Shown here: positions 27,259-36,142 of the stretch, piece after piece
Position numbering within the stretch: the stretch's first letter is position 1
Layout of the letters: each line of letters opens with the position of its first letter
Assembly: GCF_030160715.1 (NCBI RefSeq)
Contig: NZ_BSOW01000017.1
Span: forward strand, 143,992-207,991
DNA length: 64,000 bases
Source of the DNA: Bradyrhizobium iriomotense
GTDB taxonomy: Bacteria; Pseudomonadota; Alphaproteobacteria; Rhizobiales; Xanthobacteraceae
Direction: 5' to 3'
The notes under the pieces: model-generated
Seen by the model: the letters and a program-made list of their open reading frames with translations, nothing else
The model's database searches: none
What the model was told of the DNA's origin: nothing
Made by a program: the position numbers and the translations under genes

Positions 27259-27403
27259 TGGATCCGAACTTGCTGTTGAGCTTGGTGCCGAGCCCGTTGA
27301 CGACGGTGATGACGGCGAGCGCGATGCCGGCAGCGATCAAGCCGTATTCGATCGCGGTGGCGCCGGACTCGTCGGCAATGAACTTCTGCAATATCGTCTT
27401 CAT
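27239..27403 (-). CDS. Flp/Fap-type pilin subunit
   Basis: The 54-aa prepilin has a short leader (MKTILQKFIADESG) and the Flp class-IVb signature ESGATAIEYGLIAAGIALAV, with processing expected between Gly14 and Ala15. A short hydrophilic end follows. It would be the major subunit of a Tad pilus used for surface adhesion. The tad/cpa assembly genes are not in this window, so it is an orphan copy. The ATG at 27403 fits the family, and the longer open frame to 27487 does not. Its last 20 bases overlap the 3' end of the convergent MFS gene. Confidence 0.92.
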   Translation of the reverse strand: MKTILQKFIADESGATAIEYGLIAAGIALAVITVVNGLGTKLNSKFGSISASLR

Positions 27404-27671
27404 GATCCAGTTATCCTGTCCTCTCCCAAGGGATGACAAGACAACTCGCAAGCGTCGTGCCAGAGCACGTGTGAACCTCGCCAGCACGTTAGATGGTTAA
27501 ATACTGGTTGACGCGGGCGAAGTCGGCAAGATTTGACCGCTCATATGCACGCTACCGGCAATATCTGCTGGTCCCGCTCATCGCACGCGCGTCATGAACG
27601 CTACGTCCGATTTACCCTCCATTAACTGCGATTCCTAACGTCGCCTCCACATCGTTCCCGTAAACCAACGG

Positions 27672-30446
27672 ATGTTTCCGGGCTCAAGAATTGATCCTGG
27701 CGTGTGCACCGAAGCTAATCAGGTCATGACGGGATTCGTCAGTCGTCTCCTCGATCAAACGGCATTGATCCGCAGCGGACCGATCCGCTGGCTGGTGGTG
27801 GGCGGCACGTTGCTGATTGCTGCGATCGCGATCGGCGCGACGCTGATGGCGATGAATTTCCGCGAACGGGCGCTTCGCAACAGCGCGCGCGAACTCGACA
27901 ACACGGCCCTGCTCCTCGCCCACCATTTCGATCAGCAGCTTCAGGATTTCGAGGTCATCCAGAAGGACCTGATCACCAATATGCGCGCAAGCGGCATCGC
28001 GAGCGTCGAAGACTACCGCAAGCGCCTGGCCACACAGGACGTCCACCGGCTGCTTCGCTCCAAGATGGAGGCGCTGTCCTATGTCGGCGGCGTGAACATC
28101 TTCGACGCTGACGGCGAGCTGATCAATTCGTCGCTTACCTGGCCCGCGCCGAAGGTCAACGTCGCCGACCGCGCTTACTTCCGGACCTTCAAGTCCGACC
28201 CGCGCTCGCCTGACGTGTTGGTCCAAGCCGTGCACAGCCGTGTCTCGGGCATGTGGACGATCCTTATCCTGCGCAGGGTCACGGGCCCGAACGGCGAGTT
28301 CCTGGGCTTGGTCGGGCGCGGCATCGAGCCTGCAAGCTTCGAGAAATTCTTCGCCTCCGTCGCACTTGGCGACGACGCGACGATCTCGATGCTCCACAGC
28401 GACGGCACGCTGCTCGCCCGCTTCCCCCATCTCGACGACATGATCGGGCGAAACTTCAAGACCGGCCCGGATGCCCAGCGAAGGTTGTTCGAGGTCGATC
28501 ATCTTGCCGGACGCTTCACGAGCCCGATCGATGGTGACGACCGTCTGGTCTCGTCCCATGCCCTGCCCCACTTTCCGATCGTGATGGTCGCGACCACGAC
28601 GCAGGCCGCTGCGCTTGCCAATTGGCGGGAGCAGATCGGCATGCTGGTCTCGGTGGCGCTTGCCTCGGCGCTCGCCATCGCGGCGCTCCTGATCGCGGTT
28701 GTGCGCAAATTGTCGGAGCAGCACCGCCTATCGCGGGAACGGCTGACGCTGGAGAAGCAGCGGCTGGATCGCGCCGTCAACAACATGACGCAGGGGCTTC
28801 TGCTGTTCGACTCCTCGCGACGGCTGGTGGTCTGCAACCAGCGCTATCTGGAAATGTATGGACTGTCGGACGACGTCGTGAAGCCCGGTTGCAGCTTCCA
28901 CGACATCATCGCGCACCGCAAGGCGACCGGCTCGTTCGCCGGCGATGTCGATCGCTATTCCGCGCGCGTGCTGCGCGACATCCACCTGCGCAACTCCATG
29001 GTCGTCGACACGTCCGATGGACGCTCGATCCAGATCGTCAACGAGCCGCTTGCCGACGGCGGTTGGGTCGCGACGCATGAGGACATCACGGAGCGCCGGC
29101 GCACCGAGGAGCGCATCACGCATCTTGCGCATTACGATGCGTTGACCGACCTGCCCAACCGCACGATGTTCCATGAGCATCTGCGGGACGCATTGGGTGC
29201 GATCGCCAGCGGCGAGCAGATCGCCGTGCACTACATCGACATCGACGAATTCAAGGGCGTCAACGACGCGCTCGGCCATCTCGTCGGCGACGAGCTCTTG
29301 AAGTCGATCGCCGAGCATCTGAACCGTTGCGCCGGCGAGACCGAATTCGTCGCCCGCCTCGGCGGCGACGAATTCGCGATCGTGCAGAGTGCCGTGACCT
29401 CGCCCGACCACATCACCGATCTCGTGGCGCGGGTCTTCGCCGCAATCCGCGAGCCGTTCGACTGCATGGGCCACCATCTCACCACCGACGCCTCGATCGG
29501 CATTGCGCTGGCGCCGGACCATGGCGTCGACCTCGATCAGATCCTGAAAAATGCCGATCTGGCGATGTACGCCGCCAAGGCCGCGGGCCGACACACCTAC
29601 CGCTTCTTCGAGCCGGAGATGGATGCAAAGGTGCGCGAGCGGCGACAGCTCGAGACCGATCTCAGGCATGCCATCGCCCATGGTGGGCTCGAAGTATTCT
29701 ACCAGCCCTGCCTCAGCCTGAAGGACGATCGCATCACGGGCTGCGAGGCCCTGGTGCGCTGGCGCCATCCGGAGCGCGGCATGGTCTCGCCCGCCGAATT
29801 CATCCCGATCGCCGAGGACACGGGCCTCATCAACGAGATCGGCGAGTGGGTGCTCGCGACCGCCTGCCGGGATGCTGCGACCTGGCCGGATGACATCCGC
29901 CTCGCCGTCAACGTCTCACCGGTACAATTCAAGAGCGGCACGCTGGCGCTGAAGATCATGTCGGCGCTCGCGGCCTCCGACCTGCCGGCAAGCCGGCTCG
30001 AGCTCGAGATCACCGAGGCCGTGCTGATCCGCGACGACGATACCGCGCTCGCCATCCTGCATCAGCTCCGCGCCATCGGCGTGCGCATCGCGCTGGATGA
30101 TTTCGGCACCGGCTACTCATCTCTGAGTTACCTGCACCGCTTCCCGTTTGACAAGATCAAGATCGACCGCTGCTTCGTCGAGGACATCGCGGGACCCGAC
30201 GGCTCCTCCAGCATCGTGCAGGCCGTGGTCGGCCTCGCCGCTGCGCGGCGCATGACCACGACCGCGGAGGGCGTGGAGACCGAGGAGCAGCAGCGCCTGC
30301 TCCGCTCGCTCGGCTGTAGCGAAATGCAGGGCTATCTGTTCAGCGCGGCAAAGCCGGCCGACAAGGTGCAGGAGCTGTTTGCGCTTCACCGCACCCGGCT
30401 TGCCCAGAGGAGCAGCCACGAGAGCCGCCGCCGCGAAGCGGGCTAG
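27672..30446 (+). CDS. Membrane-bound GGDEF-EAL cyclic-di-GMP protein with PAS domain
   Basis: The 924-aa protein has a first membrane helix (about 37-57), a periplasmic CACHE-like sensor (about 60-310), a second helix (about 320-342), a PAS domain (about 365-480), then GGDEF (LARLGGDEF-type motif present as RLGGDEFAIV) and EAL (GCEALVRWRHP, later LDDFGTGYSSLSYLHRFPFD). Both catalytic signatures look intact. The RxxD inhibitory site before GGDEF is not evident. It could make or break c-di-GMP, and the net activity is unknown. The ATG at 27672 is used, and 27726 is an alternative. A Flp pilin gene lies on its 5' side, read the other way. Confidence 0.93.
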   Translation: MFPGSRIDPGVCTEANQVMTGFVSRLLDQTALIRSGPIRWLVVGGTLLIAAIAIGATLMAMNFRERALRNSARELDNTALLLAHHFDQQLQDFEVIQKDLITNMRASGIASVEDYRKRLATQDVHRLLRSKMEALSYVGGVNIFDADGELINSSLTWPAPKVNVADRAYFRTFKSDPRSPDVLVQAVHSRVSGMWTILILRRVTGPNGEFLGLVGRGIEPASFEKFFASVALGDDATISMLHSDGTLLARFPHLDDMIGRNFKTGPDAQRRLFEVDHLAGRFTSPIDGDDRLVSSHALPHFPIVMVATTTQAAALANWREQIGMLVSVALASALAIAALLIAVVRKLSEQHRLSRERLTLEKQRLDRAVNNMTQGLLLFDSSRRLVVCNQRYLEMYGLSDDVVKPGCSFHDIIAHRKATGSFAGDVDRYSARVLRDIHLRNSMVVDTSDGRSIQIVNEPLADGGWVATHEDITERRRTEERITHLAHYDALTDLPNRTMFHEHLRDALGAIASGEQIAVHYIDIDEFKGVNDALGHLVGDELLKSIAEHLNRCAGETEFVARLGGDEFAIVQSAVTSPDHITDLVARVFAAIREPFDCMGHHLTTDASIGIALAPDHGVDLDQILKNADLAMYAAKAAGRHTYRFFEPEMDAKVRERRQLETDLRHAIAHGGLEVFYQPCLSLKDDRITGCEALVRWRHPERGMVSPAEFIPIAEDTGLINEIGEWVLATACRDAATWPDDIRLAVNVSPVQFKSGTLALKIMSALAASDLPASRLELEITEAVLIRDDDTALAILHQLRAIGVRIALDDFGTGYSSLSYLHRFPFDKIKIDRCFVEDIAGPDGSSSIVQAVVGLAAARRMTTTAEGVETEEQQRLLRSLGCSEMQGYLFSAAKPADKVQELFALHRTRLAQRSSHESRRREAG

Positions 30447-30475
30447 TTCCCTTCACCTCGCTCCCGCTTGCGGCA

Positions 30476-30595
30476 GGGTAGGCAAAGCGACTTGTCCGCC
30501 GTAGCTCGGAGAGCGAAGGCGGAAGCGTGCCCACCTCTCGTCTGGCCGCGGATGCAGAAGCGGTAGGCACGTCGCTTACGCTCCTTTGCCCACCC
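30476..30595. repeat. Palindromic repeat family 3
   Basis: Outer arms GGGTAGGCAAAG and CTTTGCCCACCC (one mismatch) enclose inner arms GTGCCCACC and GGTAGGCAC (one mismatch), with GTAGCTCGGAGAGCGAAGGC between. It matches the cgtgcccacc...gggtgggcaaag repeats I know from Bradyrhizobium. Only one copy lies in this window. Confidence 0.7.
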
Positions 30596-30616
30596 GGCAT
30601 CTCGACACTCAATCGG

Positions 30617-30720
30617 CTAAAGCGCGATGAGATTAGGATGAATCGTCATCGCGCTTTAGGTTGTTGTTTACGCATGATCTTTCCGGAAAACCGCTTCACA
30701 CTTTTCCGGATCATGCTTTA
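30617..30720. repeat. Palindromic repeat family 2, copy 3
   Basis: The stem CTAAAGCGCGATGAGATTAG / GGATGAATCGTCATCGCGCTTTAG is followed by GGTTGTTGTTTACGCATGATC and the pair GGAAAACC...TTTTCC, ending GGATCATGCTTTA. The last three bases (read TAA on the minus strand) are the stop codon of ctpA. Confidence 0.9.
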
Positions 30721-32055
30721 GTTCGGCACTGCCGCCTTTTGTGCCGGTTTCGCGGCCGCCGCATTCACGGTTACGCCGTGCAGGAAGTCATAGGCGGCGT
30801 GCAGCGCCTTGTCGTCCTTCTCCTCCGGCGGAACATAGGATTGCGATCCGGTCTGCTCGCTGCCGTCGGCGGCGGAGAGATGGCCGCGCATTTGGGATTC
30901 GGCCATCGTGTCGACACGGCCCTTCAGCTCCGGCGGGACGTCCTGGAGGATCTCGATGTCGGGCGCGATGCCCTGCGCCTGGATCGAGCGGCCCGACGGC
31001 GTGTAGTAGCGCGCGGTGGTGAGCGCCAACGCGCCGCTGCCGGTGCCGAGCGGGATGATCGTCTGCACCGAGCCCTTGCCGAACGAGCGCGTGCCGATCA
31101 GCGTGGCGCGCTTGTGGTCATGCAGCGCGCCGGCCACGATCTCGGACGCCGACGCCGAGCCGCCGTTGATCAGCACCACCAGCGGCTTGCCCTTGGTGAG
31201 GTCGCCGCCATGCGCGGTGAAGCGCTGGGTCTCTTCCGGGTTCCGGCCGCGGGTCGACACCACCTCGCCGCGGGCGAGGAAGGCGCTCGACACCGAGACG
31301 GCCTGGTCGAGCAGCCCGCCCGGATTGTTGCGGAGATCGACGACGTAGCCTGCGAGCTTCTCCTGCGGGATATCCTTGGAGATCGATGCAATCGCCTTGC
31401 GCAAGCCGTCGGTGGTCTGCTCGTTGAACGAGGTGACGCGGATATAACCGATATCGCCGCCCTCGGTGTGGAACCGGACCGGACGCACATGGATGATCTC
31501 GCGGGTGATCGCGACGTCAAGCGGCGCGTCGGCGCCCTTGCGCACGATGGTGAGCTTGGTCTTGGTGTCGACCGGCCCCTTCATCTTGTTGACGGCCTGC
31601 TCGAGCGTCATGCCCATCACCGCCTCGCCGTCGATCTTGCTGATGAGGTCGCCGGACAGCAGGCCGGCCTTGGAGGCCGGTGTGTCGTCGATGGGCGCCA
31701 CCACCTTGACGAGACCCTCCTCCATCGTGACCTCGATGCCGAGTCCGCCGAACTCGCCGGAGGTGGTCTCCTGCATCTCGGTCCAGGCCTTGTCGTTCAT
31801 GTAGCGCGAGTGCGGATCGAGCGAGGTCACCATGCCGTTGATGGCGCCCTCGATCAGCTTTGAATTGTCTGGCTTCTCGACATAGCTCGCCTTGACCCGC
31901 TCGAAGACCTCGCCAAACAGGTTCAGTTGCGAATAGGCATCGTCCGCGCCCGCCGCCGCCTTTGCCACCCAATGTCCGCCTTGCGGAGAGGTTGCCAGCA
32001 GAGTCAAACACGCGCCGGTCAGCGCGCCGAGGGGGAACAGAAGGGTTTTCCGCAT
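30718..32055 (-). CDS. ctpA: Carboxy-terminal processing protease, S41 family
   Basis: The 445-aa periplasmic serine protease has an N-terminal signal or anchor (MRKTLLFPLGALTGACLTLLA), a PDZ domain (about 90-170; VKVVAPIDDTPASKAGLLSGDLI) and a tail-specific protease core. The Ser-Lys dyad sits in GTRSFGKGSVQT. It trims or degrades periplasmic and envelope proteins with exposed C-termini. The ATG at 32055 gives a proper signal peptide, so the further upstream open frame to 32178 is dropped. The stop codon is formed by a family-2 repeat, so the Ala/Pro/Lys-rich tail may be of variable length between strains. Confidence 0.95.
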   Translation of the reverse strand: MRKTLLFPLGALTGACLTLLATSPQGGHWVAKAAAGADDAYSQLNLFGEVFERVKASYVEKPDNSKLIEGAINGMVTSLDPHSRYMNDKAWTEMQETTSGEFGGLGIEVTMEEGLVKVVAPIDDTPASKAGLLSGDLISKIDGEAVMGMTLEQAVNKMKGPVDTKTKLTIVRKGADAPLDVAITREIIHVRPVRFHTEGGDIGYIRVTSFNEQTTDGLRKAIASISKDIPQEKLAGYVVDLRNNPGGLLDQAVSVSSAFLARGEVVSTRGRNPEETQRFTAHGGDLTKGKPLVVLINGGSASASEIVAGALHDHKRATLIGTRSFGKGSVQTIIPLGTGSGALALTTARYYTPSGRSIQAQGIAPDIEILQDVPPELKGRVDTMAESQMRGHLSAADGSEQTGSQSYVPPEEKDDKALHAAYDFLHGVTVNAAAAKPAQKAAVPN

Positions 32056-32359
32056 GGATTGATTGGCCTTTTCGCTGGCGGTTGGGAGCCGCCATGCAAA
32101 TGGCGATCCAGCCCGTTTCTCACAATACCATTCTGGTTTCTTCAAGGCCGGTCCGCCACGTCGGCTTGTATCCGGCAAAAATCCCTTCGTCTTTGGCGTC
32201 TTTGGCCTAAACTTTTGGCAAGGTTCGCCGGCCCGTTCGCACCCGGCGGGGAATCGCCTGGCCCGACCATGCGTTGAAGCTATGCGATTTTGGGATGGTT
32301 TTGGCGGGCCGAACCGGATAGGCGATGAAATAAGGCTTCAAATTCTCGGGAGGATAACA
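32056..32359. other. Divergent intergenic region ctpA / hydroxyacid dehydrogenase
   Basis: These 304 bases must carry both promoters. I see a GGGAGG ribosome site at 32348 before the plus-strand gene and AAAGG before ctpA, but no confident -35/-10 pair, operator or small gene. Confidence 0.5.
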
Positions 32360-33493
32360 ATGAACGAAGCGCCCCGCATCCGGTCCCAACGAAACGTCGA
32401 ACTCGGCGCCAGCGACGAGCCGTTCCAGAACCTGCACGAATTCATCCGCAAGGCGCGCTCCAACCTCAACCAGAATGCCTGGGACTATATCGTCGGCGCC
32501 GCCGAGACCGAGACCACGATGCGCCGCAACCGCATGGCGCTGGACGAGATCGCCTTCCGCCCCCGCGTGCTGCGCGACATGCGCAATGTCGACGGTTCCG
32601 TCGAGCAGTTCGGCCGCAAGATGCGCCTGCCGGTCGTGCTGGCGCCGGTCGGCGCGCTCGAGATCTTCGATCCGCACGGCGCGGCCTCCGTCGCACGCGG
32701 CGCCGGCGCCTTCGGCGCGGCGCACATGCTGAGCTCAGTGTCGGACCCGGGCCTCGAGAAGACAGCGGAAGCGGCTCCCGATGCGCTACGCTTCTACCAA
32801 CTCTATGTCCGCGGCGATGACGCCTTCGTCGAGGATGTCGTCGCCCGCGCGGTGAAAAACACCTATGCCGCGTTCTGCCTGACGGTCGACACCGCCCATT
32901 ACAGCCGTCGTGAACGCGACATCGCCAAGCGCTATGTTCGCGAGAGCCGGCTGCGCGCCACCGGCGGCGACTACCAGAAGGGCCTGGAGTGGCGGACCGT
33001 GAAGCTCGTCAAGGACAAGTTCAAGATCCCGCTCATCATCAAGGGCATCGCGACCGCCGAGGACGCGCTGGTCGCGCTCGATCGCGGCGTCGAGTGGATC
33101 TACGTCTCCAACCATGGCGGCCGCCAGCTCGATCATGGCCGCGGCGCCATGCATGTGCTGCCGGAAATCGTCGACGCCGTGAAGGGACGCGCGAAGATCA
33201 TGGTCGACGGCGGCTTCTGCCGCGGCACCGATATCGTCAAGGCGATCGCCATGGGTGCGGACCTCGTCGGCATCGGGCGCCTGCAGTGTTGGGCGCTGGC
33301 CGCAGCCGGCGAAGCCGGCATCACGCGGATGCTCGAGCTGCTGGAAGACGAAGTGCTGCGCTGTCTCGGGCTGTTAGGGGCCACCTCGTTTGCCGAGGTG
33401 AACGCATCCTGCCTGCATCCGGCGACCGCGACCAACGCGCCGAGTGTATTCAGCGCGTTTCCGCTTCTGGACATCGAGCCCTATCGTTACTGA
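32360..33493 (+). CDS. FMN-dependent alpha-hydroxy-acid dehydrogenase/oxidase
   Basis: The 377-aa TIM-barrel flavoenzyme is of the lactate dehydrogenase (LldD) / glycolate oxidase family. Conserved features include AWDYIVGAAETETT, LPVVLAPVG, TVDTAHYSRRERD, PLIIKGIATAEDA (FMN-contacting lysine) and the catalytic histidine and arginine in SNHGGRQLDHGRG. The canonical TVDTPVLGRRERD is changed to TVDTAHYSRRERD, so the substrate may differ from lactate. GGGAGG precedes the ATG at 32360. A HAD phosphatase gene follows after 9 nt in an apparent two-gene operon. Confidence 0.9.
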   Translation: MNEAPRIRSQRNVELGASDEPFQNLHEFIRKARSNLNQNAWDYIVGAAETETTMRRNRMALDEIAFRPRVLRDMRNVDGSVEQFGRKMRLPVVLAPVGALEIFDPHGAASVARGAGAFGAAHMLSSVSDPGLEKTAEAAPDALRFYQLYVRGDDAFVEDVVARAVKNTYAAFCLTVDTAHYSRRERDIAKRYVRESRLRATGGDYQKGLEWRTVKLVKDKFKIPLIIKGIATAEDALVALDRGVEWIYVSNHGGRQLDHGRGAMHVLPEIVDAVKGRAKIMVDGGFCRGTDIVKAIAMGADLVGIGRLQCWALAAAGEAGITRMLELLEDEVLRCLGLLGATSFAEVNASCLHPATATNAPSVFSAFPLLDIEPYRY

Positions 33494-33502
33494 AAGGATG
33501 CA

Positions 33503-34132
33503 ATGACCTCCCACCTCTCTCCCGGCAGCGCGGATGCGCTTCTGTTCGATCTCGGTCGCGTGGTGCTCGACATCGATTTCTCCAAGGCGATCACCTGCTG
33601 GGCGGGACATGCCGGCTGCGAACCACAATCGATCCTGGCGCGTTATGTCCGGGATAGCGAAGCCTATCGGTTGCACGAGATGGGCAAGATCAGCGACGAG
33701 GTCTATTTCGACTCGCTGCGGCGCTCGCTCGGCATCGAAATTTCCGACGCGCAGTTCCTGGAGGGCTGGAACGCGATCTTCGCGGGCGAGATGCCCGACA
33801 TCGCCAACCTGTTGCCGCGCGCTGCGAAGCACGTGCCGCTCTATGCCTTCTCCAACACCAACCGGCCGCATGTGGAATATTTCTCGAAGGAGTATGCCGA
33901 CCTGCTCGGCCATTTCCGCCAGCTGTATCTGTCCTCCAGCATCGGCCTGCGCAAACCCGATGCTGAAGCCTTCGACCATGTCGTCGCCGCGATCGGCGTC
34001 CCGGCGCAGCGCATCGTGTTCTTCGATGATCTGGCGGAAAACGTCGAAGGCGCGCGGGCACGAGGGCTGACCGCGGTTCACGTGACATCGCCTCACGACG
34101 TCGGCGAGGCGCTGAAGGCGCTGGGACTCTGA
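33503..34132 (+). CDS. HAD-superfamily phosphatase (subfamily IA, YihX-like)
   Basis: The 209-aa hydrolase has motif I ALLFDLGRVVLDID, motif II in YAFSNTNRPH, motif III lysine in SSIGLRKPDAEAF and motif IV FFDDLAENVEGARARGL. This layout matches YihX-type glucose-1-phosphatases and related haloacid-dehalogenase-fold enzymes with a helical cap (about 20-100). Motif I has Asp-Leu-Gly-Arg rather than Asp-x-Asp, as in YihX. AAAGGA lies just before the ATG at 33503. It is co-oriented with the hydroxyacid dehydrogenase 9 nt upstream. Substrate unknown. Confidence 0.87.
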   Translation: MTSHLSPGSADALLFDLGRVVLDIDFSKAITCWAGHAGCEPQSILARYVRDSEAYRLHEMGKISDEVYFDSLRRSLGIEISDAQFLEGWNAIFAGEMPDIANLLPRAAKHVPLYAFSNTNRPHVEYFSKEYADLLGHFRQLYLSSSIGLRKPDAEAFDHVVAAIGVPAQRIVFFDDLAENVEGARARGLTAVHVTSPHDVGEALKALGL

Positions 34133-34308
34133 GAGCACGGCCGCTTCGCTGCGGTTGCTCGGCGCCTGGTTCCGGCCCTCTCCTGGAACTTTTTTGAGTA
34201 GAATGTGGAACAAGCTCACTGTGTGCAATTTTATACAGAGTTCCCGGAACGGATCCAGCCACGTCGGAGTCTTACGTCTGTTGGGTTTCTCTACAACGGA
34301 CGCGTAAC

Positions 34309-34506
34309 GTGTTGGGCAAGACCTATTTCAACAAGCAAGCTTCCATCCTTCTCAAATTCGCCAAATCAACGTCGAATTCGCAGCTCTCCGCCAAGCTGGT
34401 GAGCAAGGCGGCTGATCTGAAAGCGCAGGCTGACCCGCTGCCGGAGAAGGATGTCGGCCTGAGGGCGCCCGACGTCGATCCGGACAATGAAACGGGAGCC
34501 ACATGA
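34309..34506 (+). CDS. Small hypothetical protein, 65 aa
   Basis: The start is a GTG (34309), giving MLGKTYFNKQASILLKFAKS followed by an amphipathic stretch (QLSAKLVSKAADLKAQAD) and an acidic, Pro/Asp-rich tail. Two helices in a hairpin are likely, similar in pattern to short rhizobial proteins of the form YFxxQAxxLLxxA...LAxKA. No function is known. Its TGA stop overlaps the start of the next tiny gene in an ATGA arrangement. Upstream AACGGAC may serve as ribosome site. Confidence 0.6.
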   Translation: MLGKTYFNKQASILLKFAKSTSNSQLSAKLVSKAADLKAQADPLPEKDVGLRAPDVDPDNETGAT

Positions 34507-34601
34507 TGTTAGCCGTGAGCCTGGTCGTCGCTGTGGCATGTCTGGCCACAGTCATTCCGGTCTTCCTCGTCATCGAGACGATCGCGCGGCGACCCCGATA
34601 A
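34503..34601 (+). CDS. Tiny membrane protein, 32 aa
   Basis: The ORF begins ATGATG at 34503, inside the stop of the 65-aa gene (ATGA overlap), and ends with TAA at 34601. The peptide is MMLAVSLVVAVACLATVIPV, then FLVIETIARRPR: one membrane helix (about 3-25) with a positively charged end. The coupling and clean single-helix profile favour a real product, perhaps a modulator of a membrane partner. No family recognised. Confidence 0.5.
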   Translation: MMLAVSLVVAVACLATVIPVFLVIETIARRPR

Positions 34602-34853
34602 GCATTTTCGTTCTGACTTGGATTGGTCAAGCACGGCCCCGCGCCTGCACGCGTGGCGTCTATTTCCGCGATTACCCTGATCTCACCTCCTCAGGCATTT
34701 TCCGACCGCGGTGCCTTACTGCCGATCTGGCCTGCCATCGCAATAGCGAGCGATCAGCCCGGCCCTCTCCACCTGCCTTTTTGCCTCGACGCGCGCAGTC
34801 GGCTAGAACGCAACGCGACCTGTCCTTCGATTTGCTCTGCAGGAGTTTTGCCC

Positions 34854-36065
34854 GTGGCCCTGATGCCGGTGTCCGATGCGCTTGCCACCGTGCTCGCGGG
34901 TGCGGAGCCGCTGGCCGAGGAAACGGTCGCTCTCGACAATGCCTACCATCGCGTGCTGGCGCGCGACGTCGCGGCGAGGCGCACGCAGCCGCCGCAGGCG
35001 ATGTCGGCGATGGACGGCTATGCGGTGCGTGCCGCCGATGCGGCGACGGTGGGCGCGGAGCTCACCATGATCGGCGAGGTCGCGGCCGGCCGGCCGTTCA
35101 CCGGCGTAGTGGGCGCGAGTGAAGCAGTGCGAATATTCACCGGCGGCGTCGTCCCCGATGGCGCAGACGCCGTGGTGATCCAGGAGGACACGGTCGCTGA
35201 CGGCAAGCGCATCACGATCAAGGAGGCCGCGATCGTCGGTCGGCACATCCGCCCGGCCGGCGTCGATTTCCGCGAGGGCGACGTGCTTCTGCGCAAGGGC
35301 ACAAGGCTCACCGAACGCGACCTCTCGCTCGCCGCCGGCATGAATCACCCGGCGCTCGCCGTCCGCCGCCGGCCCAGAGTCGCGATTCTCGCGACCGGGG
35401 ACGAGCTGGTGATGCCCGGCTCCACGCCGGGCGCGGGCCAGATCGTCTTTTCCAACGGCTACGCCCTGCATGCGCTGGCGCGGGCCGAGGGCGCCGAAAC
35501 GATCGATCTCGGCATTGCCGCCGATACCGTTGCGGCGACCACCGCCGGTATCCGCCGCGCCCGCGAATGCGGCGCCGACATCCTGATCACGACCGGCGGG
35601 GCTTCGGTCGGCGACCATGATCTGGTCAGGCCGGCACTTCAGGCCGAAGGCTTCGAGATGGCGTTCTGGAAGATCGCAATGCGGCCCGGCAAGCCGATGA
35701 TGCACGGCCATCTCGGCGCGATGCGGGTGATCGGCCTGCCCGGCAATCCGGTCTCGTCATATGTCTGCGGCTTCCTGTTCATGGTGCCGTTGATTCGCGC
35801 GCTGGCGGGCCGATCGCGCGTTCATCACCGCCGCGAGCGCGCCGTGCTTGGGCGCGACGTCGGCCCCAACGACATCCGCGAGGACTATCTGCGCGCCCGG
35901 CTCGAGGAGCGCGAGGACGGCACGCTGGTGGCCGTTCCCGTCAACCATCAGGACTCCTCGCTGCTTGCGAATCTTGCCGCCGCACAGGCACTTCTCGTGC
36001 GCGCACCGTTCGCGCCGAAGGCCGAAGCAGGCACGCCTTGCGAGGTGTTGCGGCTGCCCGTGTGA
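34854..36065 (+). CDS. moeA: Molybdopterin molybdenumtransferase
   Basis: The 403-aa MoeA inserts molybdate into adenylylated molybdopterin. Family segments include SAMDGYAVRAAD near residue 50, GGVVPDGADAVVIQEDT, the MoCF-like domain ATGDELV...ILITTGGASVGDHDLV and MRPGKPMMHGHLGAMRVIGLPGNPVSS. It starts with GTG at 34854, chosen because AGGAG stands exactly 8 nt upstream. The ATG nine bases later is too far from that site. It is separated from moaC by the 25.3-34.6 kb accessory block, and lexA follows. Confidence 0.96.
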   Translation: MALMPVSDALATVLAGAEPLAEETVALDNAYHRVLARDVAARRTQPPQAMSAMDGYAVRAADAATVGAELTMIGEVAAGRPFTGVVGASEAVRIFTGGVVPDGADAVVIQEDTVADGKRITIKEAAIVGRHIRPAGVDFREGDVLLRKGTRLTERDLSLAAGMNHPALAVRRRPRVAILATGDELVMPGSTPGAGQIVFSNGYALHALARAEGAETIDLGIAADTVAATTAGIRRARECGADILITTGGASVGDHDLVRPALQAEGFEMAFWKIAMRPGKPMMHGHLGAMRVIGLPGNPVSSYVCGFLFMVPLIRALAGRSRVHHRRERAVLGRDVGPNDIREDYLRARLEEREDGTLVAVPVNHQDSSLLANLAAAQALLVRAPFAPKAEAGTPCEVLRLPV

Positions 36066-36127
36066 GTGCGATCTGATTCGCGCCTGACGCGAACTTCGCC
36101 GCGTTCACCCAAAATTAAGTGGTTGCG

Positions 36128-36142
36128 GAACACATATCGAAC
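36128..36142. promoter_or_regulatory. LexA (SOS) box
   Basis: GAAC-ACATATC-GAAC matches exactly the alphaproteobacterial LexA operator GAAC-N7-GAAC. It lies 99-113 nt upstream of the lexA start and next to a TATAGT -10-like hexamer at 36144. A degenerate partner (GTTC-N7-GTTT) follows at 36154-36168. Confidence 0.85.

Noticed and set aside
34185..34308. Possible EcfG-type stress promoter (GGAAC...CGTT) before the tiny gene pair
   Set aside because: GGAAC occurs three times but no CGTT stands 16-17 bases after any of them.
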